From NCBI GenBank assembly GCA_949752795.1, contig OX457061.1, positions 8,925,239-8,989,238 of the forward strand: DNA of 64,000 nucleotides. Reading direction: 5' to 3'. The notes below the pieces were generated by a model. That model saw only the letters and a list, made by a program, of their open reading frames with translations. It ran no database searches and was not told the origin of the DNA. How positions within the stretch are numbered: the stretch's first letter is position 1; every line of letters starts with the position of its first letter. Of the stretch, positions 35,556 to 47,597 are shown piece by piece. Source of the DNA: Hyperoodon ampullatus. Lineage: Eukaryota; Chordata; Mammalia; Artiodactyla; Ziphiidae. The position numbers and the translations under genes are program-made.

Positions 35556-35867
35556 GAGACTTCCCTGGTGGCACAGTGGTTAAGAATCCACCTGCAAATG
35601 CAGGGGACATGGGTTCGAGCGCTGGTCCGGGAAGATCCCACATACCGCAGAGCAACTAAGCCCGTGCACCACAACTACTGAGCCCGCGAGCCACAACTAC
35701 TGAAGCCTGTGCGCCTAGAGCCCATGCTCCACAACAAGAGAAGCTGCCACAGTGAGAAGCCAGCGCACCACAATGAAGAGTAGCCCCTGCTCGTTGCAAC
35801 TAGAGAAAGGCTGCGTGCAGCAGCGAAGACCCAACGCAGCCAAAAATAAATAAATTTATAAAGAAAA
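35556..35867 (+). mobile_element. Older CHR-type SINE, long form
   Basis: gagacttccctggtggcaca head, longer body (ccacaactactgagcccgcg; gcgaagacccaacgcagcca) and an A-rich end. Target duplication AAAGCTCTTGTACT, ending at 35555 and at 35881. More diverged than the young copies. Confidence 0.93.
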
Positions 35868-36141
35868 AAAGCTCTTGTACTATATGTTGCAAAGTTTTTT
35901 CTGAACTTGTAGTGTGGTTTTTTTTGTTTTGTTGTTTTGCTTTTACTGAACATATTTTACATTGTATATAGTCAAACCTATTTTTTCCCTTAGGATTTTT
36001 TCTATTTGGTCTTATCCTTAAGAATATCTCCCCCGCTGCAAAAGCAAATAATCCATCACCTTTTTTTTTAATTAGTTTTTTTCATGGTTTCATTCTTCTA
36101 CAATTAACTATTTAATTCACCTGAATTTTGCTTCATGGTCT

Positions 36142-36363
36142 TTTTTTAAAAAATATTTATGTGTTTATTTATTTATTTGGCTGTGCCAGGTCTTAGTTGC
36201 AGTACACGGGCTCTTCGTTGCTACATGCAGGATTCTTTAGCTGTGGCATGCGAGATCTTTCAGTTGCAGCATGTGGGATCTAGTTCCCTGACCAGGGATC
36301 AAACCCGGGCCCCCTGCATTGGGAGCGTGGAGTCTTAGCCACTGGACCACCAGGAAGTCCCTC
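36142..36363 (-). mobile_element. Older tRNA-derived SINE
   Basis: tggctgtgccaggtcttagt, gttccctgaccagggatcaa, end ccaccaggaagtccct. Target duplication CTTCATGGTCT at 36131-36141 and 36364-36374. Confidence 0.93.
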
Positions 36364-37819
36364 CTTCATGGTCTTGCCCCCTCTTCACTTAGCTGGGCCT
36401 CCTCGCTCCAGCAGGATATAGGTTCTCAAGGGAACTCAAAACTAGACACAGGCCTTAAAGCTGAGGTCTCTATTTACAGGATGTGTCCACTGGCTCCAGC
36501 CAATGAATGCAATTTATATCCAATGCAGAACCAGCAGCATTTCAATGGTTTTTCACAGTGCACCAGGGCTGGCAAAGGCTCATGACAATGTAATCCTTTT
36601 CAGAGACAGTAGGAAGGCGTGGTGTCCTGGAATCAAGGTCAGACCACCTGAGTTCTGCCATCCAGAGCCTGAGAGAGTGGTCATCTTAGTGCCCAGGACA
36701 AAGGTACAGGATACCCTGTCCTGGGACCTCTGGCCTCCTAGAGTTCTCAGGGTTACCAGACCCTGTCGCTGGCTTTCTCGGGGGGATCCATGAGGCCCCA
36801 GCTATCCGCACAGAGCCCCCAGGAAGGACGCCATTAAATTCTTTCCATCTGGGCTTAGACCATTATATCCAGATAGCAACTGACACTTTATACAGGGAAA
36901 CATTTCCACAAGGAAAACTGTAAGCAGAGAGGCGCTGGGCTTACCTTCAGAGTGGAAGTCTCCAGTCCTTACAGGGACTACAGCTGGTCATCCCCTGACC
37001 GCAGTTGGACGTGGGGCCTTTCAACAGAGCATGGTGACAGGAGGTCCCTGGAGCCCCATTCTGGGGAAAGAGGGACCATGCAGTGGAGGGAAAGAAGGGA
37101 ACTAGCAGTTTAGTTACTGAACACCAATAACATTCCCATTTCGCCACCAGCCTGGCCAGGGTCCAGCAGGGAGGAAGGAGTGCATGAGGTCCCAGTGAGG
37201 GGACGCAGTTGTGCTGAAAGGGCAGAAAGGAAGTAGAATGAAGCCAGCAGTCGGCCCGTGCTTTCCCTCCCAAGGATGAGACGTGCAAGACAGGAACCCC
37301 TTTGCCCGGCTGAATTAGCACCAGCACCTGTAAGGTTCAGAAAGCCTCAGCTCCCATCCCCGGAGACTCAGTGATCACAGTGAGTGAGAGGAAACCCTCA
37401 AAGGGAATGGTGTGAGGCCTCCAAGGAAATTCAGATGCAAAAGTCCAGCCTCAGAGCCCAGATCTCCAAAATGAAAGGTGGCTTTTGATTCTCACATTAA
37501 TATTTGGAGAAGTAAATGGAGAGAGTGAAGGAGCTGAGGGGTAAAACAAAAATACAACAAAAAAACCCTGAAAATTGCTCCAGGGACCCAGATGTGTGAT
37601 GAACGGAACGTCTGGCAGAGATAGGCTAGTTAAAATAAGTCACACAAAAGCAATTCTTTTGCCAAAGACGTGTTCTTCCAAGTTATAGATTCCTCAGTTC
37701 CAACAAAATTCTGTCAGAAACATGTCTCCTGATAATATCTGTTAAAGCCCTGAAGTGGAGAGAAGTGGGCAGACAGAAAGAGGAAGGATGTTCCCATGGC
37801 CTAGGCTCTAGAGAAAATA

Positions 37820-38130
37820 GCTTAGAGTCATATTCAGCCTAGAGAAGCCCAAAGAGAGGGCTGGAGGGAGTCGGGAATGCTGTGGTCCTTGGGGTAGAAC
37901 GGAGGGCCAAGGGGCCAACTCCAGTGAGGCAGTTTTGGAGCTCAGGATAAGGAAGGACTTTCTATCATGGAAAGCTGTCAAAGCAGAGTCCCCTGGGAGG
38001 CAGCCAGTTTCCACAGCAAGTAGAAACTGGAGATGAGTTACAAGGACTAGGGTAAGGAGTCCTAGTACTGGGAGGCGGGGAGTAGATGGCCTGGGAGGGC
38101 CCTTCCCACTCTTAGGAAAGTGCAAGTGTC
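37820..38130 (+). mobile_element. L3/CR1-type LINE tail
   Basis: aaggaaggactttctatcat ggaaagctgtcaaagcagag and gatggcctgggagggccctt ccc follow the CR1/L3 3' end. Very old and diverged. Confidence 0.5.
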
Positions 38131-38184
38131 TTGAGCACTCTGGGGAAGGGGGCAGAATTCAAAATGACTTACCCTCTGATTTGC

Positions 38185-38306
38185 CCTTTTTTTTTTGGCC
38201 GTGCCATGTGGCATGCAAGATTTTAGTTCCCTGACCAGGGATCAAACCCGGGCCCCGTGCAGTGGAAGCGTGGAGTCCTAACCCCTGGACAGCCAGGGAA
38301 TTTCCC
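38185..38306 (-). mobile_element. Older tRNA-derived SINE, short form
   Basis: Poly(T), ggccgtgccatgtggcatgc, agttccctgaccagggatca, end cagccagggaatttc. Target duplication CTGATTTGC at 38176-38184 and 38307-38315. Confidence 0.92.
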
Positions 38307-38324
38307 CTGATTTGCACATTTTAA

Positions 38325-38329
<5 letters not shown>

Positions 38330-38359
<30 letters not shown>
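38330..38359 (+). repeat. (CA)n microsatellite
   Basis: About 14-15 uninterrupted CA units just beside the SINE; likely polymorphic. Confidence 0.98.
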
Positions 38360-38361
<2 letters not shown>

Positions 38362-39594
38362 CACCTGGGGGAGCTGCAAGCAAACTTGCATTATCCATTC
38401 TAGCTCAGAGGCCCAGGCTATGCACAGCTACTAGTGGGGTCCAGGGAAGCCCAGGGAAGGACAACAGAGCAAATCTTGCATCAGGACACAAAGAAGAGGG
38501 CCCAAGGGCTGATCAGAGTGCCAAGGCCGAGGCCAAAAGGAATGAAGACATGTTTTGAGTGCGGGGACCTCGCTGCCTCCACAGCAAAGCGAGATGGGCT
38601 TGTCTGTGTAGCCTGAGGGGGCAGCAGCGACATCTAGCTGGCTGCCCTGAAGGGTCATGTCCATAGCCCCTAGAAGCCCAGCCAGACTGCCCTAAAGGCC
38701 AAGCTCCTTTAGGGCAGAGGCAGGAACAAGAGAAGCCCTAATAAGCAACCTCTTCGAAAGATGATGGGCGGGGCACCTGGGGCACCTGTTTGCTGCCTGA
38801 GTTGGAAAGAGACACAGCTCTGTCCCTGCAGACTCAGGCAGGTTGCCCTGTGGGTGACTGCGTTATAATCCACTGTTAATTTAAACATATACCTCCTCCC
38901 ACTGCCATTTTAGAATAATAGCACATTCTTGACCAATGAAAGCTAGAGCAGCAGGCTTTATTGTACGTCTTCCGTCAAGCACAGCAATCACCCAGTGAGG
39001 GCTCCACCGCACTACCCCAAGTTGATGCGTTCCGCAACATTAGTTTCCTCTGAGGTGGCCTCTTTCTGCCATTTACCTTGTGTTCTGAAGTTTGGAGTCC
39101 CACTTGCTGACAAAAGTTATGCAAGCTAGGCCTGCCTTGCAGAACAAAAGGAAAACATCGCAGAGATATTTAATTATGAGTCACTGAGGCTTGAGGGGTT
39201 TTCAAGGAAATGGTCCGGGGATTGGCTGGTGGTTGCTGACACTGTAAAGGACATCACGGACATCCCTGCAGCCAGCTGGGGATAATTATGAACTATAATG
39301 GGAAGAAAGCAAAGCGAGCACAGATCATGACTTAGGACAAATGAAGAGCCAGCTACTGCCAATGGCCTTTGCCAGCAAAGCAGCTCAATGCGGTCTACAC
39401 CGTATCTGCTCCAATTCAGTTTATCTGCTTCAGGTGGTGTTCTCATTTCCAGGACCGCATCCCCTTGGGATTATTCCTCTAACCCTGCCTGAGAGGCTCG
39501 CCCCTGATTCTTAACGTTGGGTGACTTTTCCAGCCTTAGGGAAAAAGCAAACCTACAGAAGCCACTGCCTCACAACTTATCTGAGCCATGAGTG

Positions 39595-39700
39595 CAGCTC
39601 CAACGTTTTACAGACAAACTGGGGCTGAAGACGGTATCAGGCAAAGGTATGGCTAGAAGCCAGACCTCCAGATTCACGCAAGTCAATCAATGCACTTTCT
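39595..39700 (-). mobile_element. MIR SINE fragment
   Basis: cgttttacagacaaactggg gctgaag and agaagccagacctccagatt are the reversed MIR core. Confidence 0.6.
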
Positions 39701-39929
39701 CCACCATGCTCTTAGTACCTGCAGAGTCCCGCAGGCTGCCAGCCAGCAATGAAGCCAGTTCCTACGTGGACCTCTTACACCACGCACCACCGCACTGCCT
39801 GCTCGACTGTAAAGGTGACAACCTGTTCTACAGCAAGGAGCAAGCCAGCTCTGTCAGCACAGGAGCTAAGTTTAATCCTGGCCCGCTTCCCAGCCACACT
39901 GCCCTGCTTGACCCTCCCAGAATATCTGC

Positions 39930-40075
39930 TTTTGCTCATTCATTCAATCCTACCTGTGTGCCTGCTGCGATGCCAGGCCCTGTGGGCTAAGGATATACAG
40001 GTGAGGGAGACAGTCCAGGATCCCTGCTGTTATGGAGCTTGCAGGCTAGAGGGAGAAACATTAATTGAATAATCT
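39930..40075 (-). mobile_element. L2 LINE remnant
   Basis: gctcattcattcaatcctac, tgccaggccctgtgggctaa and tgctgttatggagcttgcag fit the reversed L2 end. Confidence 0.65.
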
Positions 40076-41126
40076 CACTAATCAATACACAGCTACCAAT
40101 TTTTCAGAGCAATGAATTACGCTGTAGGGCTGGAGGAACACAGCTCAACAAAAGGCTCTGTTAAAGGGGCCCGACCTAGAAGGGCTGCTGCAGGGCTCCC
40201 TGCCGGAGGGAGGCCTGAGCTATTAATAAAATCTGGGGAGGAGGAGGAGTTAACTGGCTTCTCGGGAGAAGACATTATACCGAACAGAAGTTCACAGGCC
40301 AAACAAACCAAAACGTCGAAGTTTGGAGCAGAGAAACGTTGACTTTAGCGCCAAGCAAGGAGGACGGTGGCAGAACTGGGGGTGAAGGCTGCAGGGTGTG
40401 TGACTTTCTTCTGGCTGGTTGGTGATAACAGGGCAGCGCTCCAGGACTCTGGTGCTCCGTCTGAATAACTCCACCTGGGGGGGCCTTAGTTCCCGCAGAA
40501 CTCAAAGGTATATGGTTAGGTATATCCCTTGAGGAGGGACCAGGCCCGGCCTGTAGCTGACGAGTTTCCTGACGGCTCCTCCTCCGTTTCTACAATCCTT
40601 CCCTTTTCTGATTAGCAACCGTTTGAATCTGCGCTTTGGTACTCAGGGAAGGTTTAGGAGGCTGAAGCCTTCCTCCTGAAAACAATAAATGGGGGACACG
40701 GAAAGGCTTCCGTACTCAGGAGGGCCCCACAGGGTCTTGCTCAGTTTCAGAGAGCTGGAGGCAGGAGACAGGGCGTGTGTACCTCTAAGCTCTGTGGTGA
40801 GAGTGAACGAGGCACACTCAATGGAGCCAGAGGGCACTTCGGCAGGAAAATGCGGAAAGGGCTCACCGGCGATCCTGGCTGCAGACTTCGGCCTCCTGAA
40901 AATCCAGTCTCTACCCCACATGGTAAAGGACAGAGAGAGATCTGCTTCTTTCTCCTCTTTGCAGCACCACGGTGGCACAAGAGCTTCTTAGGAAATCCTA
41001 ACCTTTCAAAAACAGTGGTTACAGAAACTATGACACCGGAGGATGTTTGTTAGAGCCTGTGAAACTCAGGGGGCCAGAAGAGGTAAATACGGAGGAAGAC
41101 CACAGCACATCTGCTCTAGCAGCATT

Positions 41127-41132
41127 TTTATT
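41127..41132 (-). terminator. ZBTB34: Poly(A) signal AATAAA, likely end of ZBTB34 mRNA
   Basis: TTTATT on the plus strand reads AATAAA on the minus strand, inside TGTAAATAAA. Cleavage would fall roughly 10-30 nt further left (about 41100-41117). It marks the point where the repeat-free tract below the ZBTB34 stop ends. Confidence 0.6.
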
Positions 41133-42578
41133 TACAAACAGCAATTTCCATTGACTTTATACCATAAAAAAGCCATTTACAAGCAAGAAACAAGAATTCA
41201 GAACAAAATTAAGCAGCACTGAAGTATTCATGTCACAAATCTAAAACAAAATGAATACAAGAGTAAAATATCATTTGAATAAATAGTCTTATATTCATGC
41301 TATAAAATAATCCTTAATGGCAAGTTACTAGTTGATACAGCATCCGCTTAGCTAGCTTCATTTACTTCATATGGTGATGAAGTGTGGAGTTGTGAGGTTA
41401 CCAGTTTATATTGCAAGATAATGACACTGTGTTAAGTCATTCAAATTGCTCAACCATTTATAACGGAAAAAAATGTTAGCCCTACTAATAAAAGTGGTGA
41501 GAGAGATGGTTTTCACATTAGGAAAATGGTCATTCTCGAAGAAACCAGGTAAGTTTACCTCTTACTATACTCAGGGCAGCAACCAAAGGCTTGGGCAGCA
41601 AGTCCAAAGGTTGAATTCACAGCATACTTGTCACTGAGGAGCAGCAAGAGGTCTGTTTACTGAATCTGCTGCAAGGCTAACTCCAGGACTTGATAGAGAA
41701 CGACACCAGCCCTGTCTGTGCCAGACCCAAGGGGAACCAGAGAGAAAAGGTTCTCTTGTGGGCCGAGAAGTCACGCACTGGGCAGAAACAGTGGAAACAC
41801 TCTGGCACTTACTGAAGAGACATACGTGACGAGTGACAACCATTACAAATTTCGAACAATGTGAATGACTCTTCTGAACTTTCAGTTCAGTTGCACTGAG
41901 TAATATGAAACCTATGATTTATGAACTAGATAGTTTCATATAAAGAATTTACATAATTCCCCAATACTTTCATATATAAAATTTAATAAATAACCCTGAC
42001 CAGTCTAGAAGCACCATTCAAGGGGCATGTGCCCTTGGAAAATAGTTTAGGTGTTGCATATTTGAGTCCCTTTCAGTGGAGGCTTCACAGGAAACCATTA
42101 CAGAATTTAACAATAACAACGACGACGACAACAAAAAAATCACAGTCACTAATGGAAAACTTTGTTAAAATAAAATACATTGATTTCTTTAAAGTAAAGC
42201 TCATTCACATAGATGATGCCCTCCCAGCCCTTGTTTTGTGTTCCTGCAAATTCTTCCTAGAGTCTAGGCTGTAAAAACAAAAGTAAAAACAAAACCACAC
42301 ACAAAAATATGCAGGCCTACGGTCTGGGCTAGGGGAGAAACAAAGACTTGTTATAACTGCTATCATTAGAAAAGACATCTACTCATGCTCTGGAAGATTT
42401 AGAAGTTATCAATTTAGTTCTACAGTATATTCTGCTTAACAGTGAACCGACAGTATCCTTTCTGCTGTTTAAAAAAAAAAAAAAGAAAGAACAAACAAAA
42501 AACAAAACAAAACTGCCAAGGCAGAGCCAATTGGGAGGCTTTCCACTGACCCCAAAATTAACTTGACTTCATATACTG

Positions 42579-42611
42579 TATTTACAAATATAATTTCTAA
42601 ATGTATTTACA
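42579..42611 (-). promoter_or_regulatory. ZBTB34: Two Pumilio-type elements (TGTAAATA) in the ZBTB34 3' UTR
   Basis: TATTTACA on the plus strand at 42579-42586 and 42604-42611 reads TGTAAATA in the transcript, which fits the PUM1/2 consensus TGTANATA. A third copy at 41129-41136 overlaps the poly(A) signal. Binding is inferred from the motif only. Confidence 0.4.
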
Positions 42612-44755
42612 GCTTTAGTAGAAATTAGAGGGTAGAGAACTGATTAGAATGAAAATAACTGTTTAAAACCATACACATTAGTAAAAGTATAAAATTCTTT
42701 GTTTTCACAGTTTGTAATAACAGGTTAAACACCTATAGAAAAGGACGCTGTCACTGTCTTCACATTGTCTACGTATTTGAAAAGGTAGCTCAAGAAGAGA
42801 CTCAATTATGAACAAACCTATATGAATTCAGGATATATTTTACTGTAAAAGATTTCTTCACATATCACTTTTATCTTATTTGATTTTTGCATTTGTTATA
42901 AATGAAACATCTAACCTAAAACTGTACAGAAATAGGGACTTTGCTTTCCAAAAAGAGTCGCTCTAAGGAGTTACACAGCGGACTTCGTCTGCAGAGACGT
43001 GAAGTGAACTTCGGGGAGAGAACGTTTCTGTTCTGTGGTCACGTTAATCCTCCTGGCACATCCTCATGTGACAAGGCACAATTAATTGCTGCTGCCCGAT
43101 GTGAACGGAGTTAATCTTTCCCTCGCCCTGCACACTGAGAAGCACGGCAGTGCGCGCGCTCAGAGAGGCCACGCAGCTCTGTGCTGGCCCGCGCGCGGCC
43201 TCCCTCGAAGCCCTGTGGGACCTTACAGTACTGGGTTATGGCTTGAGAATTCATTCTTAACACTGCTAGCAGTGGAAAGGGTAAAGTGTTAGCAACATGA
43301 ATGGGAGCAAGTGGAACTTGCAAAACGTGGAATCATGATTATTAGAGAGAAACGCAATCAATTTTCTGCCCCTTAACAGTCCCATTACAATGTCTGAACC
43401 TGAACTGTACAATCAAAGCAATGTATATTTTTGTCAAAGACAATTTTGGATAAGTCACTCTTTGGTAAACTCAAACCAGTAAAACAAATTTACAAATACA
43501 AAGAACTCCATGTAAATAAGGTTAAGACGGACACGGTGACAAGAACCAGGACATTCGAGGCGCTTGCCCCAAGTGCCGCCTCTCCTCACTTGTCTCGTTT
43601 ATCACAGGATGCTCTGGAGACCTCTCAGAAGGCCCCAAGCCTGAGTGAAAAGGAGGCTCCTTCCCTGAGCCTGACCTCTCATGTCCTCGATTTGGGCGCT
43701 TCTTGTCACAAACTTAATTTGTATCACAACACAAATTTTTTGCATTTAATTCTTTGAAGGAAAAAAAAATCAAAACCAAACTTATGTAAGGAAAAAAAAA
43801 TCACAAACATTTACCTGAAACCCCAGAACATATTTAAGTGGGTAAACACTTGGGGCCCAGCCTCCCCTTGAGGCACACGGCTTTCACAGGAGTTGAGCAA
43901 GTGCTTCAGGGAGAGAACAGACCCCTGACTTAGGCAGTCTGACAGGAAAAGGCATACTATATACCCGGTTAGCAGAAGTCGCTCCTTGGAGCGGCAGGAC
44001 TCGCGTGTCTGTACGTAGTAACACTGACGTGGAGAGCAGCGGCTCACGCGTGAACAGATCGCCTGTGCTGAAGAGATGCTACTGCACAGCTACCACCCCC
44101 GGGGGCGATCACACACAAGGGCCTGAATGATTTTTTCCCCCCAAAAAACCAAAAAAAATCCCCAAACACCCCCCACCCCAACTCCGTTCTTGGTATTTTA
44201 AGAGCCAAAAAAGCACGGAAAACCAGCAAACATCTACTTCTGTATTCCTTTAACTCCTAGCCTCTGAGGTTGGTCTGAATTTCGCTTTTGTTTTTCTCTT
44301 AGGTGGTTTGGGCTCTTCTCCCGTGGAGACACGCTAGTTGTGAGTTTCAGGGCCAAGGTTCTCAAGCAGAGAGCCTGGAGTGCTGACATCTTACCAACAG
44401 CCTGCAGCACAAACTCACCACCAAACTGCTTACAACATTATGCTCTGTCGGAGTATACAGTACCAGGGCAATCTCATAAAGCCCGTTTTGTATACTAGAA
44501 GCACACGGGTGAACAAAATATAAAACTGAAGACACTTCCTCAAGTACTAATAAAACATTATCCAAATAGGACTCGGGTATGTTTTTATACAGTAATGTGT
44601 TTGCCAGCACATGCTTTTGAGGTCTTTTTTCAAGCTATAAACTCAAGAGAGGAAAAAAATTAGAATTCACTTTTACCATTAGGTTTCACATTTTCTACAA
44701 CTATACTGACCTAAAAGATACATAACATAAAAATAGCACCACGCGACCAAAAAAA

Positions 44756-44788
44756 TGGTGACACACAGAGATTTGGTGACACACAGAG
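44756..44788. repeat. Short tandem duplication in the ZBTB34 3' UTR
   Basis: The 15-bp word TGGTGACACACAGAG occurs at 44756-44770 and again at 44774-44788, separated by ATT, giving an 18-bp unit repeated nearly twice. Confidence 0.85.
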
Positions 44789-45574
44789 TATCTCAGAGGG
44801 CTTTTTAACTGTTGGTTTCTTCAAGCAGGAAACACTGAGAGAGCGGGGGAGCCACGGAGGCTCTCATCAGCTCACACAATACTAAGATAGATATATTGCT
44901 TGCAATTCCCGTAGAGTATATCTTTACAAAAAGTACAAATTCCAAGTTCTGCAGTTTCCCTGGGAACTGCATGTAGAAAAAGTTGCTGTGCACCTGAACT
45001 GGCTGTTTGAAAAGAGAAAGAAGAAAAAAACCACAACACTGCTTGGAGAATTTTGTAGACAGAACTACAAATCCCTTTCCTTTAGTGCGAGTACTAACTC
45101 ACATTAGAGAGTGATTCGATTTAGTTACCTGGTATGTATGTTTCTACAGTACGGAATGAAGGTAGATTCATAGGCCAGTAAAAACATTGAAAACCACTGC
45201 TCCTTTGGGGTTGACTAATATAACACTACTGTATGTAAAAAGGTCAGCACCACGGGTCATCCAGCTTAACCTACTGGACAACTAACAAAAATTCCAAATG
45301 GTTTCCAACTAGAGTTGAATACATTTTATGGCATTTGGTTTATGTATTTGTTATGAAGCAGAGCTATGAACACTGTGATTTGCTTTGCTTGCTTTTGGAC
45401 ACAATGATTAATATATTTGAAAACCTATTAACATTCTTTTATAAGGGAAATAAAGGGGCAAAACCCTAACATATTAGGTAGGGGCGAGACAGAGTCAAAA
45501 GCCCTGTTCACATTGTATTAAATTATATATTCCTCTTACATTCACCTCAACCAGAATAAAATCAAATTTGAGAA

Positions 45575-45625
45575 TGTATATATACTATATATATAATAAT
45601 TGCTTTATTATATATATATGTATAA
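45575..45625. repeat. TA-rich low-complexity tract
   Basis: Runs of TATATA interrupted by TAATTGCTTTAT, inside the inferred ZBTB34 3' UTR. It could form local hairpins in the RNA; no function is claimed. Confidence 0.8.
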
Positions 45626-46072
45626 AAATTGTCTAACTACCCCCTAAAAGTAATTTTAAATTAGAAAAGGTTACCCATTTGTATCAGCTGACGGCATCCC
45701 AGTCTCCCTCCATGAAAATGCACTGGTGCCAGTGCACACAATGAGAGAGCATGCCTCTTGGCAGAGAATGTAGGGTCAACCAGTTGGCATAGCTAAATCA
45801 CTGGCAGATTGTGGATGAAGAGTTCAGCCAGAGAGGAATCCTGTCAGCCTGTGTTTTCCCTGGATACGCTGCCCTTCAGGCTTTGAGCTCCTTGAGGGAG
45901 GGAGGGCGGGGGAAAGGATAAACACAATGAAGTGTTCCTTCCAGAAACCTTAGAAAAACTGCCAAGAGACCAAGAGATTTCCAGATGGTTGGGAAAACCA
46001 AAGATTACAACAAAGCAAATCACAAATAGGCATTGATTAATGTGCTTTGTGTGGGTGCACTTCTTTACCATC

Positions 46073-47587
46073 TTAATCAGGAGCATCAGACACCGTGTGA
46101 ATTTCCATCCGGGAATCTAGGGCCATCTCTGAGGCTGACGCATTGTTTTCTAGTTTCTGTTCCACATACACATCTGTTCTCTCGGGGGACTCGATGCGAC
46201 TCCTGACTTCAGCTATGCCAGGGTGGTTTTTCCGCAGGTGCTGGTTGAGGGTACCTTGGAATGGAAAGCACTTCCCGCAGATCTCACAGCGGAATGGTTT
46301 ATCGTCGGTATGGCCCCGGATGTGGTACTCCAGCTGGTCCTTCCGCGTGTACTTCTTCCCGCAGAACTTGCACACAAAGGGGGTGATTCCCATATGGAGT
46401 CGCATGTGCCTGTCAAGGCTTCCCTTCTGGTTGAAGGACTTTCCACAGTAAATACAGATCAACCTCTCATTGTACGGGTACCAGTGACCTCTTGCACTCC
46501 TCTCCCGGGGGCTGCTCTCAAACCCGGGGTTATTCATCATAGCTTCACTGTCGGAACCCTGCACCAAGCCCTGCAGATCACTGTGCAGATGGACAGACAG
46601 AGCCCGCTTCTGGCGGGCACGACCTCCTCGGAAACAGCTCAGCATGGATCTGGATGGGCTGGAATTACTCAAACTTCCAAAAGCCTCAGCTACGCCGGCT
46701 GGCTGTGAAGCTGCCTGGGAGTAGGAGTAGGCATGCTGGAGCACAGAACCATAGGAGCCCACATTCACGGCCACAACTTGTTCCCCATCAACCATCTCGG
46801 TGTGGTAGCCATCGTCTCCCAGGGAGGAGCTGTCGGAACAGCTGGGACGGTCAGACTTTTCCATCTTCACTTTCACCTCAGTGATCTGGCTCTCCCTCCC
46901 CAGCAGGTCCCCTTGCTCGTGGTCCCCCTCGATCTGAATCTCGTACTCAGAGACGCTCCCACTGCTCCCTCGGTCCGAGTGCCCTTCCTCCTGTACACGG
47001 CTGCGCAAGGCTTTGCTGGGTGTCGTCTCCATCCGAAGATCACTGCTTGTGGTAGGCTGCCGCACCTGGGGGCAGTATGGAGGGGAGATCTCCACCGGGT
47101 TGGCAAAGTAGCTGCCGTCTTTAACTCCATTACGACTCTCTGGGGTCTCTTCCGCACCGACAGTCACGGAGTCCACATCTCCAACACTGATTTTTGAATG
47201 GATGCCCTCTAGGATCTGTGTGCACTTGTCAATGACACACTGCATCTGAAGAAAGCTGGCTGCAGTCAGAAAACTGACAACATCCTTCAGCTGCAAGGAC
47301 ATTCTTCCAGTGTAACAAAATGAAAGCAACTGTTCAAACACATTGGGATTTTTAATCACTGATATTGACAAGCCACTCATGGTACTTAATGCTGAATGGT
47401 CCCGGAAGTAGGGGGAGCTGGCCGCAAGGACTGCTTTGTGGGCTCGGAACGGCTGACCCTGAATGTGGACAATGATGTCACATAGTTTCCCTTGCAGGCG
47501 GAGTTCGTTTAGCTGGCTCAGAACAGTGCTGCTGTACTCGGGCACATCAAACTGAATAAAACTGCTGCTGTCCATTTCTACTGACAT
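46073..47587 (-). CDS. ZBTB34: ZBTB34, BTB/POZ and C2H2 zinc-finger transcriptional repressor, complete coding region
   Basis: The 504-residue frame matches ZBTB34 as I know it from other mammals, in both sequence and length. A BTB/POZ domain spans about residues 25-130 (core LCDIIVHIQGQPFRAHKAVL), followed by an acidic, serine-rich linker. Three C2H2 fingers follow: C378/C381/H394/H398, C406/C409/H422/H426 and C434/C437/H450/H455. Family knowledge: such proteins dimerise through the BTB domain, recruit co-repressors and bind DNA in the nucleus. The linker has a VKME sumoylation-type motif (K241). The stop is TAA at 46073-46075. The open frame continues 32 codons further upstream, but those codons lie in the intron, because a splice acceptor sits 10 nt before the first ATG at 47587. 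A second in-frame ATG (residue 5, 47575) has a better Kozak context. No frameshift or missing zinc ligand is seen. ZBTB37 is the closest paralogue, but the linker and tail fit ZBTB34. Confidence 0.97.
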   Translation of the reverse strand: MSVEMDSSSFIQFDVPEYSSTVLSQLNELRLQGKLCDIIVHIQGQPFRAHKAVLAASSPYFRDHSALSTMSGLSISVIKNPNVFEQLLSFCYTGRMSLQLKDVVSFLTAASFLQMQCVIDKCTQILEGIHSKISVGDVDSVTVGAEETPESRNGVKDGSYFANPVEISPPYCPQVRQPTTSSDLRMETTPSKALRSRVQEEGHSDRGSSGSVSEYEIQIEGDHEQGDLLGRESQITEVKVKMEKSDRPSCSDSSSLGDDGYHTEMVDGEQVVAVNVGSYGSVLQHAYSYSQAASQPAGVAEAFGSLSNSSPSRSMLSCFRGGRARQKRALSVHLHSDLQGLVQGSDSEAMMNNPGFESSPRERSARGHWYPYNERLICIYCGKSFNQKGSLDRHMRLHMGITPFVCKFCGKKYTRKDQLEYHIRGHTDDKPFRCEICGKCFPFQGTLNQHLRKNHPGIAEVRSRIESPERTDVYVEQKLENNASASEMALDSRMEIHTVSDAPD

Positions 47588-47597
47588 GAAGCGTAAT

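Larger units (their letters stand above)
27641..41109. other. Intergenic region between ZBTB34 and the RALGPS1 promoter
   Basis: The region is packed with remnants: MIR, L1, a MaLR LTR with internal part, Tigger, an ERVL LTR with internal part, L2, CHR SINEs and an L3/CR1 tail. No open frame looks protein-coding. I recognise nothing in 28020-28510, 29420-29700, 34080-34360, 36380-37810, 38370-39590 and 40080-41100. Confidence 0.6.
41110..46072 (-). other. ZBTB34: ZBTB34 3' untranslated region (inferred)
   Basis: About 5 kb directly after the stop codon contains no recognisable SINE, LINE, LTR or DNA transposon, whereas the flanks on both sides are full of them. The region is AT-rich, has TA-rich tracts (45575-45625) and carries an AATAAA signal at its far end. 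Long, repeat-poor 3' UTRs are usual in this gene family. The end point is inferred from the poly(A) signal, and alternative shorter ends are possible. Confidence 0.72.

Noticed and set aside
38615..38645. Second CTCF-like site (agatgtcgctgctgcc)
   Set aside because: Departs from the consensus at several core positions, much weaker than the one at 888.
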